DNA of 64,000 nucleotides from Coix lacryma-jobi var. lacryma-jobi. Its lineage: Eukaryota; Streptophyta; Magnoliopsida; Poales; Poaceae. The DNA lies in contig CM019826.1 of the NCBI GenBank assembly GCA_009763385.1, positions 59,083,127 to 59,147,126 of the forward strand, in the 5' to 3' direction. How positions within the stretch are numbered: position 1 is the first letter of the stretch; each line of letters begins with the position of its first letter. Below are positions 10,396-19,831 of this stretch, piece after piece. A program made the translations under genes and the position numbers. Under the pieces are notes generated by a model. It was given only the letters and a program-made list of their open reading frames with translations, was not told where the DNA came from and did not search any database.

Positions 10396-12005
10396 ATCTC
10401 CCCCTTGATGAGTGCATTGTCAACTACCAACACAAATCATAATAGAGATAGAAGGAGGAAGAAGGAGAAGAGAGAACTCGACCAAATGACCCAAAAGCAT
10501 AGCAAAGCCAAAGAAGGTCAAGTGGAAAGAGCAAAGCAACTTGGTTCCCAAAGACATGGGCAACGGCTCGACGCAACCAAGCAAAGCAAAGCTAGCCCTC
10601 AAGAAGAGGTAGAACAGGCTCAACACCGCTAGCAAGAAAAAGGTTCGATACCAATTGAAAACCAAAAATCGAAGCAAAATGCTAGTCCCTCAAGATAGAG
10701 GCACAGAGGCTCAACACAACTAGCAAGGAAGCTCGACACCAATTGAAAATCCGAAGGGCGAATGCTAGTCCCTCAAGAAAGAGGCAAAGGCTCAACTAGC
10801 AAAAACGCTCCGAACCAATTGGAAATGTCAAAAACTCATCATGAGCAAGCTCCCCCTTGCATGGTGCACACAACCGTTCCTCTCAAATCATGTGAGGTAT
10901 TATTTGTCCTAATTCTCCCCCTTAGTTGAAAATGCACCAACAAACAAAAGGAACCGAAAGCAATTTTCTTCCCCTTAGAAAATGCACCATCAAAAGTGCC
11001 AAGCAAGAGAAGTTCTCCCCCTTCCAAAATGCATATGAGTCATAATGCAAGTTAGCAGCTTCAGGAATATAATCAAGAAAATGCAAAGATGCTCTAAACA
11101 GTATACCTCCAACGACTCACTGGAAAGCATATTAGCTAGCAAAGGCTCAAACTGATCACCAAGTATGAAATATGAATATATGAGCAAAGTGAGCAGTTTC
11201 TTGCCAAAAAGGTATTCACCATCAAAATAGCACAAAGCATGTATAGACAGGAAATCAGTCAAGTGCTAAACATGTATACAAGGTGAACTACCCCTAGCAC
11301 AGTTCAATCATCATGCTATAGAATGGATCGTAGACTTGTGTATCCAAATTTTATCGGAGTTGCAGCGGTTAAGATTACACAAGTTCAGAATTTAGCATGT
11401 GACTGTGAGAGGTTGAAAGCTTGTCATTGCCTAACTTTTCAACTGTGCGAAGCCTACGCAGAACCAATCAGAAGCTTAAAGCAACAGTTTCGGTCATACA
11501 CTACATAGCTCAAGTTTAACTCAAAGTGCAATGAGGAACAGTCTCGAAACCGTGATGTGTTGACAAGCAATCCCATCTCGATCTTTTCAATTCACTTAAA
11601 ACTTGGTTCAGATTTTAAACAGAATATGAACATACCAAGCAAGTGACAGACTCAGAACTAGAGACATAGCAACCTAGGATATATGAAAAGCACGAGTGAA
11701 TTCAACACATCCTACACATGCTAGTTGCATATCTCAATGGTGAACATTTTCATGTTTCTGTTTGTTAAGCAGATTCACCATTCAAAACTAGCTCAGCTCA
11801 CAACATGTATTTAGTGATCAGAAGGAGCATAAGCTACATAGCATCAACATAAGCATCAGAGCATACTAAACAGAGCATAGTCACATTCTAAAGAGTATAT
11901 ACATGAAGCTCAGAATGTAATAGCGTATGCTGAAATGCAAAAGAAAAACAAAGACAAACAAAAAAGAGTCAGTCTATCGTACAAGAACCAAAATGTTTCC
12001 CCCAT
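10396..12005 (-). other. 3' noncoding region of E2 with purine tracts and tandem repeats
   Basis: No gene seen. Minus-strand GGGGGAG tracts lie near 10397, 10850, 10914, 11014 and 12000. Three imperfect tandem copies of an 83-90 bp unit start at 10591, 10681 and 10764, each with GCTAG(T)CCCTCAAGA, AGGCTCAAC and ACCAATTG. Confidence 0.7.
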
Positions 12006-13355
12006 CTAAAAGGGGAAACACACACCAAGCTCACCTCTCAACCGATTAAAGGTTGATTGGTCCAAAGGCTTGGTGAAAATATCAGCCAACTGATGATGAG
12101 TATCGACATGGCGAAGGTCGATATCACCCTTCTCATAGTGGTCTCGCAGAAAATGAAAGCGCACATCAATGTGTTTGGTCTTCGAGTGAAGCACGGGGTT
12201 CTTAGCAACGCTAATAGCACTCGTGCTGTCACAAAGCAAAGGTACGCGAGAAAAGCTCAGACCAAAATCACGCAAAGTGGCCATCATCCAGAGTAACTGG
12301 GAACTACAGCTAGCCGCAGCAACATACTCAGCCTCCGTGGTAGACTGGGCGACACTAGACTGCTTGCGAGAAGACCACAAAACAAGAGAAGAACCAATAA
12401 ACTGGCAAGTCCCAGAAGTGGACTTGCGCTCAATGCGACAACCAGCAAAATCGGCATCGGAATAACCATAAAGGGAAAGGGTGGAGGAAGCAGAATACCA
12501 AATCCCAAACTCGGGAGTGAAGCATAAGTACCTCATAATGCGCTTGACTGCCTGACGGTGAGAGGTGCGCGGCGAAGACTGAAATCGCGCGCAAAGACAC
12601 ACCGCGAACTGAATGTCCGGGCGTGTCGTCGTCAGGTACAGCAGCGACCCGATCATACACCGGTACTCCTTCTGGTCCACTGCTTCTCCCTCCTTGTCCG
12701 CATCCAGGGCCGTCGTGGTAGACATAGGTGTTGGAAGAGGCTTGGCCTCACCCATATCGAATTTCTTCAGAATGTCCTGGGTGTACTTGCCCTGGTGCAC
12801 GAACGTCCCTTCCCGGGATTGCTTGATTTGCAACCCAAGGAAAAACGTCAACTCGCCCATCATGCTCATCTCAAATTCCCTGCTCATAGTATCTGCAAAC
12901 TTGGCAACCAAAGCGTGAGAAGAACCACCGAAAATGATATCATCCACATAAAATTGGACCAAGAGAGTATCAGTGCCTTGCTTGAGGAGAAAGAGCGTTT
13001 TATCTACACATCCCATTTTAAAACCCTTAGCAAGCAAAAAGGTTTTCAACCTATCATACCAGGCTCTAGGGGCTTGTTTCAAACCATACAAAGCTTTGTG
13101 AAGTTTAAAGACATGGTTTGGAAACTTGGGATTTTCAAAACCGGGGGGTTGTCTAACATACACCTCCTCTTCTATGTAGCCGTTTAAGAAGGCACTCTTG
13201 ACATCCATTTGAAAAAGTTTGAAACCTTTGGATGCAGCAAAAGCCAAGAGTATCCTAATTGCCTCCAAACGAGCTACACGAGCAAACGTCTCCTCATAGT
13301 CTATCCCCTCCTTCTGACTATATCCCTGGGCTACGAGTCTGGCCTTGTTTCTCAC
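12006..13355 (-). CDS. pol: E2 pol C-terminal part: reverse transcriptase and RNase H
   Basis: A 449-residue open stretch with KARLVAQGYSQ, MDVKSAFLNG, LYGLKQAPRAWY, the catalytic FYVDDIIFGG and the thumb FFLGLQIKQ, then RNase H (YSDADFAGC, TTEAEYVA, CDSTSA) and the terminal DIFTKPLDQ. The RT and RNase H key residues are all present. It is separated from the upstream pol by a frameshift around 13340-13380, so it is a decaying fragment and not an expressed gene. Confidence 0.88.
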   Translation of the reverse strand: MRNKARLVAQGYSQKEGIDYEETFARVARLEAIRILLAFAASKGFKLFQMDVKSAFLNGYIEEEVYVRQPPGFENPKFPNHVFKLHKALYGLKQAPRAWYDRLKTFLLAKGFKMGCVDKTLFLLKQGTDTLLVQFYVDDIIFGGSSHALVAKFADTMSREFEMSMMGELTFFLGLQIKQSREGTFVHQGKYTQDILKKFDMGEAKPLPTPMSTTTALDADKEGEAVDQKEYRCMIGSLLYLTTTRPDIQFAVCLCARFQSSPRTSHRQAVKRIMRYLCFTPEFGIWYSASSTLSLYGYSDADFAGCRIERKSTSGTCQFIGSSLVLWSSRKQSSVAQSTTEAEYVAAASCSSQLLWMMATLRDFGLSFSRVPLLCDSTSAISVAKNPVLHSKTKHIDVRFHFLRDHYEKGDIDLRHVDTHHQLADIFTKPLDQSTFNRLRGELGVCFPF

Positions 13356-14115
13356 AACATGGCCATCTTCTCCCTGTTTGTTTTTGAAAACCCATTTTGT
13401 CCCAATTGGGTGACACTAGAACCCAAACCCGATTTCTCTCAAAGTTCTCAAGCTCCTCATGCATGGCATTGACCCAATTCGGATCTGTCAAAACGTGTCC
13501 AACATCCCGAGGTTCAAAATCAGCAACAAATGCAGAATGAGCAAAGTGAGAGATTTGCCTTGACCGGGTGATGCGTTCGTCGATGCTGCTGATCATCTAC
13601 TGAGGCGGGTGCTGGCGCTGAATGTGTCGTGGCGCCTCCCTTGCCGAAGTGATCTCCCCCTCAATAGCAGCTGGTGCCTCCCCGGGTACAAAAGGTACCG
13701 CTCGGGGTGGCGGATCTCATGGCCCCTAGGAAGAAGAAGTGTCGGGGCCGTGAGTCGTTGTAGAAGCCGCTCTTGGCGGCACAACAGGTGGAGGGGGTGC
13801 TGGATCATCCATACCTTCAGCACCCTCATCCTCGTCATCAAAAAGAGGCTCACCAACCTCATGATCCCCTGCACACTCAAAACGAGAAGAAGGACAAACC
13901 ATGGTCTCGTCGAAGGTGGCATCTGATGTCTCCATGACTCGGTTAGTGTTAAGGTTAAGTACACGATAAGCTCGAGTGTGAGTGCCATAACCCAAAAACA
14001 CACCGTCAGAAGAACGAGACTCAAACTTGTCCAAATTGCCCTTTTTGAGTATAAAACAATGGCAACCGAAAACTCGAAAATAACTCACCTTGGGCAGTTT
14101 TCCAAAACGCAACAC
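13318..14115 (-). pseudogene. pol: E2 pol middle part: integrase C-terminus, linker and start of RT, broken
   Basis: Two same-frame pieces (14115-13726 and 13596-13318). The first has the post-integrase block VSYFRVFGCHCFILKKG and the acidic/Pro-rich linker. The second has DPNWVNAMHEELENFERN, the start of RT. They are separated by stops, and another frameshift precedes the main RT piece. Alignment to element A suggests a deletion just upstream, see the integrase entry. Confidence 0.8.
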
Positions 14116-15016
14116 ATAACTTCTGTGGCGGTGTGTAGGGGGAAGAAAACTGATGCTCTAAACCCAAAGAGTTACAAAACTTCTCAAAATCTGAATTCTT
14201 GAATTCGGAACCATTATCACTCCTAATAGCTCGTATCGAGTTCAAAGGGAACTCGTTCTGAAGACGCAAAATCAGATTGCGAGCAAAGGAGAAAGTCTCG
14301 GTCTTCTCAGCTAAAAAGAAGACCCATGAATATCTCAAAAAGTCATCAACAACAACAAGCACATACCACTTCCCCCCAACCGAGCTCACCCGAGCCAGAC
14401 CAACAAGGTCCATGTGCAAAAGCTCTCCAGGGCGCTTGGTCATGACCTGAGTCACTGGATGGTGGAGAGCGGCAACCATCTTCCCATGTCTAAAAGAATG
14501 GCAAACAAGATCCTTCTCCATGGATAACTTGGGCAATCCTCGGATTAGGCCAAGTGAACTAAGCCTTGCAAGCAAGTCGAAGCTCAAATGTCCTAGTCTC
14601 CTATGCCACTTCCAAAGATCAGAGGAAGAAGGTCCAGCCACAAGACAACGAGAAATGCCAAAAGACTCCGAGAAATTCGCACGAAAGACTTTTCCAAAGG
14701 GTGAAATCAAACATGCAAGATTACCCTGAGGATCCAAAATATGACTAAGATTCGGTTTAAAACGAATCTCATAGTCATCATCAAAGAGTTGCGAAACAGA
14801 AAGAAGGTTAAAATGCAAGTTGGAAACAAGAGCAACATCGCGCAACACAAAGTGCTCATTAACTCGCACAGACCCACGAGACAGAACCTTACCTTTGCTA
14901 TTGTCACCGAAGGTGATAAACTCCTTTCCGGCGACCGGACTAAGACTGGAGAACCACTTGGCATTTCTGGTCATGTGCCTCGAGCAACCAGAATCCACCA
15001 ACCAAACGTTCTCCAA
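14021..15016 (-). pseudogene. pol: E2 pol N-terminal part: protease and truncated integrase
   Basis: Protease DSG (WLVDSGCSRHMT), GAG-pre-integrase (LWKWHRRLGHLSFDL) and integrase with D in LLHMDLVG and D in IRSDNGSEFKN. The frame then runs from HQFSSPYTPPQ straight into sequence belonging about 60-90 residues later. The catalytic Glu motif (NGxVERKNR) is therefore deleted. The last about 35 residues are out of frame. A zinc-ligand Cys is also altered (LVCHSFRHGK for the usual CxxC). An internal deletion of roughly 200-270 bp is inferred. Confidence 0.85.
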
Positions 15017-15030
15017 TCATTTTACCTACA

Positions 15031-16089
15031 TCAGTAAAAAGACATAGGGTGAGCATATGGTCCAACACTAGGGTTAGTGAAGTAGGGTGAATACCAGTGT
15101 TGGGCCGGCTGCTCAAAAGAACGGTTAGCAGAAAAACCATTCCTAGCACGCCTATGGGGAAAGCGATCACCACGCTGAGGAAAACGTGGTCCGCTAGGGA
15201 AGGAGCGCTCACCGCGATACTCAAAACGCGGTGGGGGAAAATGCTCAACTACAAAGCCACCGCCACGGGGTCCATAGCCTACAACTGCAGGCTCCCGCCG
15301 GGCACGACCTCCCTGACGCCTAGGACCTTGAGGCACTGCACCTCTAGGCCTAGGAGCTCTCCTCTGAACATTTGGCACATGTACATCATGGAAAGGATGG
15401 TACATGTCCGCATTGTTCATCTCCCTAGCACGACGCGCCTCTCTCTTGCGCCGAAAGCAGAACTCACTCAAGTGTCCATCTCTCCCGCAATGCTCACAAT
15501 GGTACCTCACCGCTCTCAAAGAGGGTTGTTGGTACACACGGTTGTGGGTGTGGATCACTTTGCCCTTATGTGGCAAAAGCTCCTCCTGGATGGGTGGCAT
15601 TGTGTCCAGCTTGTTCTTGAGGTGGTTTGGTTTGGGAGCCCATACTTGGTTCTTGGGTGGAGCTCGTGGAGGTTCTTCAAACACCCCATCCTTGGTGTTA
15701 GGCTTGAGAGGCTCTTTGGGTGGAAGCTTGGTAAGTTTGGGAATAGTGGTGGAGTTGGGCTTCTCACATGGGTTCAGACCACTCGACTCTCCAATCTTCC
15801 CAAAAGCAGAAAGATCAACACCCGGAGCAAAACCTACACCAGGACCTCCAGCAGCTCGCTTGAATTGGGAGATCATCATCCCGAGCTGCGGCTCACCACA
15901 AGACACCCATGACAAGATGGTCCGAAGGTATGTGTTTTCCTCCTCGGTTTGCATCTTGTCATGCTTCACATTGGCTATCTCCATCTCCAGGCCCTCACAC
16001 AAAACACACCTGGACACACAAGTGCTACCCGAGCTGGCCTTCTCAAGAGACACAATCTTGGCATTCTTCTCTGCCAACTCGGATTGCAA
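15031..16089 (-). CDS. gag: E2 gag C-terminal half with second zinc knuckle
   Basis: Same frame as the N-terminal half, separated from it by one TGA (16105-16107, minus strand). In E3 the matching codon is TGC (Cys), so a point change is likely. Contains a CCHC knuckle (CEHCGRDGHLSEFC) and a basic Arg/Gly/Pro-rich tail. It ends at TGA 15031-15033, two bases before the TGTAGGTAAA motif at 15021-15030 that marks the gag-pol junction. Confidence 0.85.
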   Translation of the reverse strand: MQSELAEKNAKIVSLEKASSGSTCVSRCVLCEGLEMEIANVKHDKMQTEEENTYLRTILSWVSCGEPQLGMMISQFKRAAGGPGVGFAPGVDLSAFGKIGESSGLNPCEKPNSTTIPKLTKLPPKEPLKPNTKDGVFEEPPRAPPKNQVWAPKPNHLKNKLDTMPPIQEELLPHKGKVIHTHNRVYQQPSLRAVRYHCEHCGRDGHLSEFCFRRKREARRAREMNNADMYHPFHDVHVPNVQRRAPRPRGAVPQGPRRQGGRARREPAVVGYGPRGGGFVVEHFPPPRFEYRGERSFPSGPRFPQRGDRFPHRRARNGFSANRSFEQPAQHWYSPYFTNPSVGPYAHPMSFY

Positions 16090-16104
16090 GACAGGACAAG
16101 TCTT

Positions 16105-17631
16105 TCACGCACCCAATAGCATGGGTCTAGTCTGGAGCTCATCCACCTCTCCAACCAATGTAGCATACTTACCTCTCAAGGTGAGAAGGTCAGTCATGTG
16201 CGTGGTCCACATCTCGCACTCAGTCTCCTCCGACACGACCATGGTGGACTTGGCATACTCAAGCTCCCTCACCGTGTCCTCCCACTTCTGCCTAAACTCC
16301 TTACGCTCTCTAGCGGCACACCTAAGCAGCTTATCCTGACTAAGCAAGGTGGCAGTAAGCTTCTCGACCTCAGCAGACAGCTCATCGGGGGTCAGAGATA
16401 CCTGGGAGGTGTCGTCGTCGTCGTCCTGAGGAGTGTCGCCGCCGACCTCCTTGCCGAGGGCCATGGTACAGAAGCCCTCGTCGTCGGCGAAGAAGTAGAG
16501 GCCGTTGAGCTTGTCCTCGATCCTCTTCTTCTTCTCGGACGCGTCGTCGCTTGAGGAAGCGGAGTTGTCATCCGAGTCGTCGATGTCGCTGAGCGTGGCG
16601 AAGAAAGCACGCTGCTCAGCCTGGGCCTTCTCCATGTACTTGGTCTTGATGTACTCCTTGTTGAAGCCGCCCTTCCGCTTGTGCTTCGCGGGGACGTACT
16701 TCTCCTTGCGCTTGCCGGAGTTGTACTTGTGCCCATGATCGCCCTTCCCAGAATGCTTGTCCTTCTTGGGACAGTTGGCGATGAAGTGGTCGGGGCCGCC
16801 GCACTCGAAACAGCCCGAGCGTCCTCCTTCGCGGCGACGGTTCATGCGGTTGTTGTGAAACCACGAGAACCGGTTGGCAAGCAAAGCCAACTCGTCGTCT
16901 CCCAAAGACTCCAACTGCTCCTCTGTGACAGAAAGAAGAGAATGCAAAGCAAAGCCTCCAGAGGGGTTAGCAGAAGAGCCAGAAAGCAAAGCCATCGACG
17001 GGCCAGAAGGATTTTCATAAGAAGCCCTCGCCATGGCATCGATCTCACTGGACTTGAGCTTACTAAAGAGCTCGTCGCACGTGAGGGTCTCATAGTTAGG
17101 TGATTCGATGATCGCCTGAACCTTGGAATCCCACACCGACCGATCAAGGGTATGCAAAAGCTTGAGAGCCCTCTCATGATCGTCGAAAGGCAACAGTTCC
17201 TTGTTAGCCTTCATCTTGTTGACAATCACCTGAAAGCGAGCGAATAAACTTTCTATGCTCTCGCCAGGCATATGTCGAAAGTTCTCATACTCTCGCTTGA
17301 ACGACTCGTAGAGACAGGTTTTGACTTGAGAGGTTCCCTCATGGAAACGCATGAGGGTAGCCCAAATCTCTCGAGCCGTAGTGAGGTGAGAAACGCGATC
17401 AAACTCACTCATGCTCAAGCATGAGAAAAGAGCATTACGGGCTCGGCTATTGGCATCGTGCTCATCGATCTGAAGCTGAGAGACACGAGCAGCCAAGACC
17501 ACGTAATCGGCAGAGTTGCAAATATCCCAAATGGAAGCACCCAAACTCTGTAGATAGGCCGACATGCGTATCTTCCAATACGCATAGTTCGTCCCATCGA
17601 AAAACGGCGGTTTGCCCACGCCGCGATCCAT
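16105..17631 (-). CDS. gag: E2 gag N-terminal half
   Basis: Begins MDRGVGKPPFFDGTNYAYWK, the Copia Gag start. The UBN2-type domain follows, then a CCHC knuckle (CFECGGPDHFIANC), a Lys-rich stretch, an acidic Ser/Asp stretch and a coiled coil towards the end. The start codon is about 48 bp downstream (minus strand) of the primer binding site. It ends at the TGA noted above. Very similar to the E3 gag. Confidence 0.88.
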   Translation of the reverse strand: MDRGVGKPPFFDGTNYAYWKIRMSAYLQSLGASIWDICNSADYVVLAARVSQLQIDEHDANSRARNALFSCLSMSEFDRVSHLTTAREIWATLMRFHEGTSQVKTCLYESFKREYENFRHMPGESIESLFARFQVIVNKMKANKELLPFDDHERALKLLHTLDRSVWDSKVQAIIESPNYETLTCDELFSKLKSSEIDAMARASYENPSGPSMALLSGSSANPSGGFALHSLLSVTEEQLESLGDDELALLANRFSWFHNNRMNRRREGGRSGCFECGGPDHFIANCPKKDKHSGKGDHGHKYNSGKRKEKYVPAKHKRKGGFNKEYIKTKYMEKAQAEQRAFFATLSDIDDSDDNSASSSDDASEKKKRIEDKLNGLYFFADDEGFCTMALGKEVGGDTPQDDDDDTSQVSLTPDELSAEVEKLTATLLSQDKLLRCAARERKEFRQKWEDTVRELEYAKSTMVVSEETECEMWTTHMTDLLTLRGKYATLVGEVDELQTRPMLLGA

Positions 17632-17678
17632 GTCGCCTTCTGTGGATCTGGAACCGGCTAAGGTGGAAGATCCTTAAC

Positions 17679-17693
17679 CTGCTCCAATACCAA
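17679..17693 (-). other. Primer binding site of E2
   Basis: On the minus strand the sequence is TGGTATTGGAGCAGG, adjoining the LTR end at 17695. It is an imperfect match to the initiator tRNA-Met type TGGTATCAGAGC. Confidence 0.75.
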
Positions 17694-18085
17694 TTGAGGG
17701 ACCGAGAAAGCAATAGCAAGCCGACCAGAGGGGGGGTGAATGGGAGCTCAAAAATTTCTTTTGAAACTTTGGCCGATTCTCCCAAAATCAAACCCCAAAA
17801 GCTACAACCGAGACCGTGATGCCCACGACCCTTGGAAGAGGGTGGATGATCCCAAGGATCACAACGAGGCAGCACAAAGCGATAGCAAATCGAACGGCAA
17901 AAGCACTTGGTCAAGTTCGACCCTCAAAAACCAAGTCCCGAACGTAGATATACGGCTACATTGAGAAATCCCCAAATACCGATGCTAACAAGTAGCAAAG
18001 ATACCTAGAGAGGTTCCTTGGTCAACTACAAGGCCAAACGAACAAGCCGGGAGAGCAAACGCACTTAACCGGAGGCTACAGGCGA

Positions 18086-18436
18086 GTCCCGGACTGTCTG
18101 GCAGTACAGTCGCGGACTGTCTGCCCAGTGGCGGACTGTCCGGGCTCAGGTCACGGACTGTCTGCCGGCCAAACGAGCAAAACCGCAGTGCTGCTGAAGT
18201 TCCCTGGACAGTTCCCGTACTGTCCGCGAAATCCAACGGCGGACTGTCCGCCGGTCAAATGCCAAAATAGCGAAGCTGCTGAACAGTCCCTGGACGACTC
18301 CCGGACTGTCCGCGAGTTCCTGTGGCGGACTGTCCGCCGATCAAGGAACAATAACGCGACCGAGACCCACAGCCACTGACCTGGCTCGATCCCGACGCGC
18401 GGACTGTCCGCGGCTGGGATGGCGGACTGTCCGCCA
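18086..18436. promoter_or_regulatory. CGGACTGTCCG palindrome array in E2 LTR
   Basis: About ten copies of the odd-centred palindrome GCGGACTGTCCGC or one-base variants lie within 350 bp (for example 18131, 18240, 18324, 18398 and 18422). They fall downstream of the TATA-like box in the direction of transcription, hence probably in R/U5. Confidence 0.75.
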
Positions 18437-19216
18437 ACTCCCAGTGAGGGCGATTTTGGTCGCCCTTCACCCAAATCTTCTCCAACTCGATTCAAACCAA
18501 AATCCCACATTCCCAAACTTGGAGAGGATGATCACGGAGTAGTTAGGAGACTATCCCCAAGAAATCATCCGCTCAAATCAACTCAAACACCGGAAAATCG
18601 AAAGGGGAGGAGTATGAACCGAAAAAGCGCCACAAAAACGAAATCGACTCGATCTACTTGTTCGTGAGGAGTTAGATGAATTCCTTTGGTCGAAATGAAT
18701 TCCTCACTACAAAGAACAAGATGATTCAAGTGGATTTCAAAAAGACGCAGTAGGGCGAGAAATCGAGTGACGGGAAAATCGCGGAGAAACGAAGAACACG
18801 AATCAAAACGCGAATCAACACATCGATCTGCAACCGTGTGGCTACCACACGCTACAACAGTGAGGTTACGGCCTCACTTCCTCAAAATCTCCAGTACACA
18901 GAGGTATGGTTCTCTGCGGATCTCAGCTAGCTATAGCAGGGGATTGGGAGAGCAGGAAACCCTAAGTGCAAAGAGCAAATGACTGAGATAAAAATGGGAG
19001 GAGGGTGTCTCCCTCTATTTATCCTAATTCTATTTCCTACTCTACCCCTCTCTAATTACAGAGTGAACCAGCTAAACCCTAAGGTTATTCTGGACCAACT
19101 CGATGGTAGGTGGATCCGACGGCCACGCCCGCACAACTCGTAGCGTTGCCTCGACGCAACCTCCCGATTGCCGCCACGTGCCGCCGCCGCTCTGCATCCT
19201 TTTCCTGGACGTCGCA

Positions 19217-19442
19217 CCCCCGGTTTTGTGGGCCAAACCGGGAAACCAACCTTCACAGCCAACCCCCGGTTTTGAGGCCCAAACCGAGAAACCAGCCCAC
19301 CAGCGCCTGAGTTTTGTGGCCCAAACTCAGCAAACCCGCAGCACCCAGGTTTTGAGGACCAAACCTGGAAACCGTCCTCAGCCCGAGTTTTGTGGCCAAA
19401 CTCGGAAACCATCCGCGCCCAGGTTTTGAGGCCCAAACCTGG
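19217..19442 (-). repeat. Stem-loop array in E2 LTR
   Basis: Six successive inverted repeats with the loop core GGGCC(T/A)CA and different stems: AAACCGG, AAACTCA, AAACCTGG and AAACTCGG types. The same array occurs in E3, E4, E5 and E6. See findings. Confidence 0.75.
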
Positions 19443-19831
19443 AAATCGTCCACCCGATGGTTTTTCTCTGGCTCTACCACCAAACCGAAGCTGTAGATGG
19501 GATGCACCGCCCGTGCACCCCGTCCACCGACACATGTCTCCAAGTCCATGACTTAGACAACACATGACCGCAAGTCTTCGCTCGTCGCTGTCCCAGGCTG
19601 TCAGCCACCATAGCTGATCCTCAGGCCACCGGTCCCTCAGTCCAAGCCTCACGTCCGCCCTTCGCCACTCTCGGTCCATCGGCACGGCACGTCTCTACTT
19701 GACCTTCACCTTGCCTCTGATCACTGTATCTGTGCTCGACACCTGCACAACACAAGCCAAAGAACATGCGCATCATCCCAGTTGACAATCACTCATCACT
19801 CAGAGACTCGGCATACACCCATGTATCCACA

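Larger units (their letters stand above)
10185..19831 (-). mobile_element. Element E2: minus-strand Copia retrotransposon, 3' LTR split by element A
   Basis: Read on the minus strand: 5' LTR (19831-17695), primer binding site, gag, pol and 3' LTR (10395 leftwards, broken at 10184 by element A). Several CCCCC runs on the plus strand between pol and the 3' LTR are minus-strand purine tracts, as in Sireviruses. The 211 bp of 3' LTR that can be compared differ from the 5' LTR at 7 sites (3.3%), all transitions, so E2 is far older than A. The element is dead: nonsense codon in gag, internal deletion in integrase, frameshifts in pol. Its right-hand target duplication should be TGCTC (19832-19836). 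Confidence 0.9.
17695..19831 (-). repeat. 5' LTR of E2 (2137 bp)
   Basis: Plus-strand ends are TGAGGGACC and ATCCACA. The first 15 kb of context defines it: PBS inside, Gypsy LTR sequence outside. It carries a palindrome array (18086-18436, U5 side) and a hairpin array (19217-19442, U3 side). A TATA-like ATAAATA on the minus strand near 19015-19021 lies between them. Open frames inside it are fortuitous. Confidence 0.9.

Noticed and set aside
19056..19685. 209-residue minus-strand frame in the E2 LTR
   Set aside because: It covers the stem-loop array. Repeated peptides such as FGPQN are translations of the hairpin units, and the frame is not kept in the other LTR copies.
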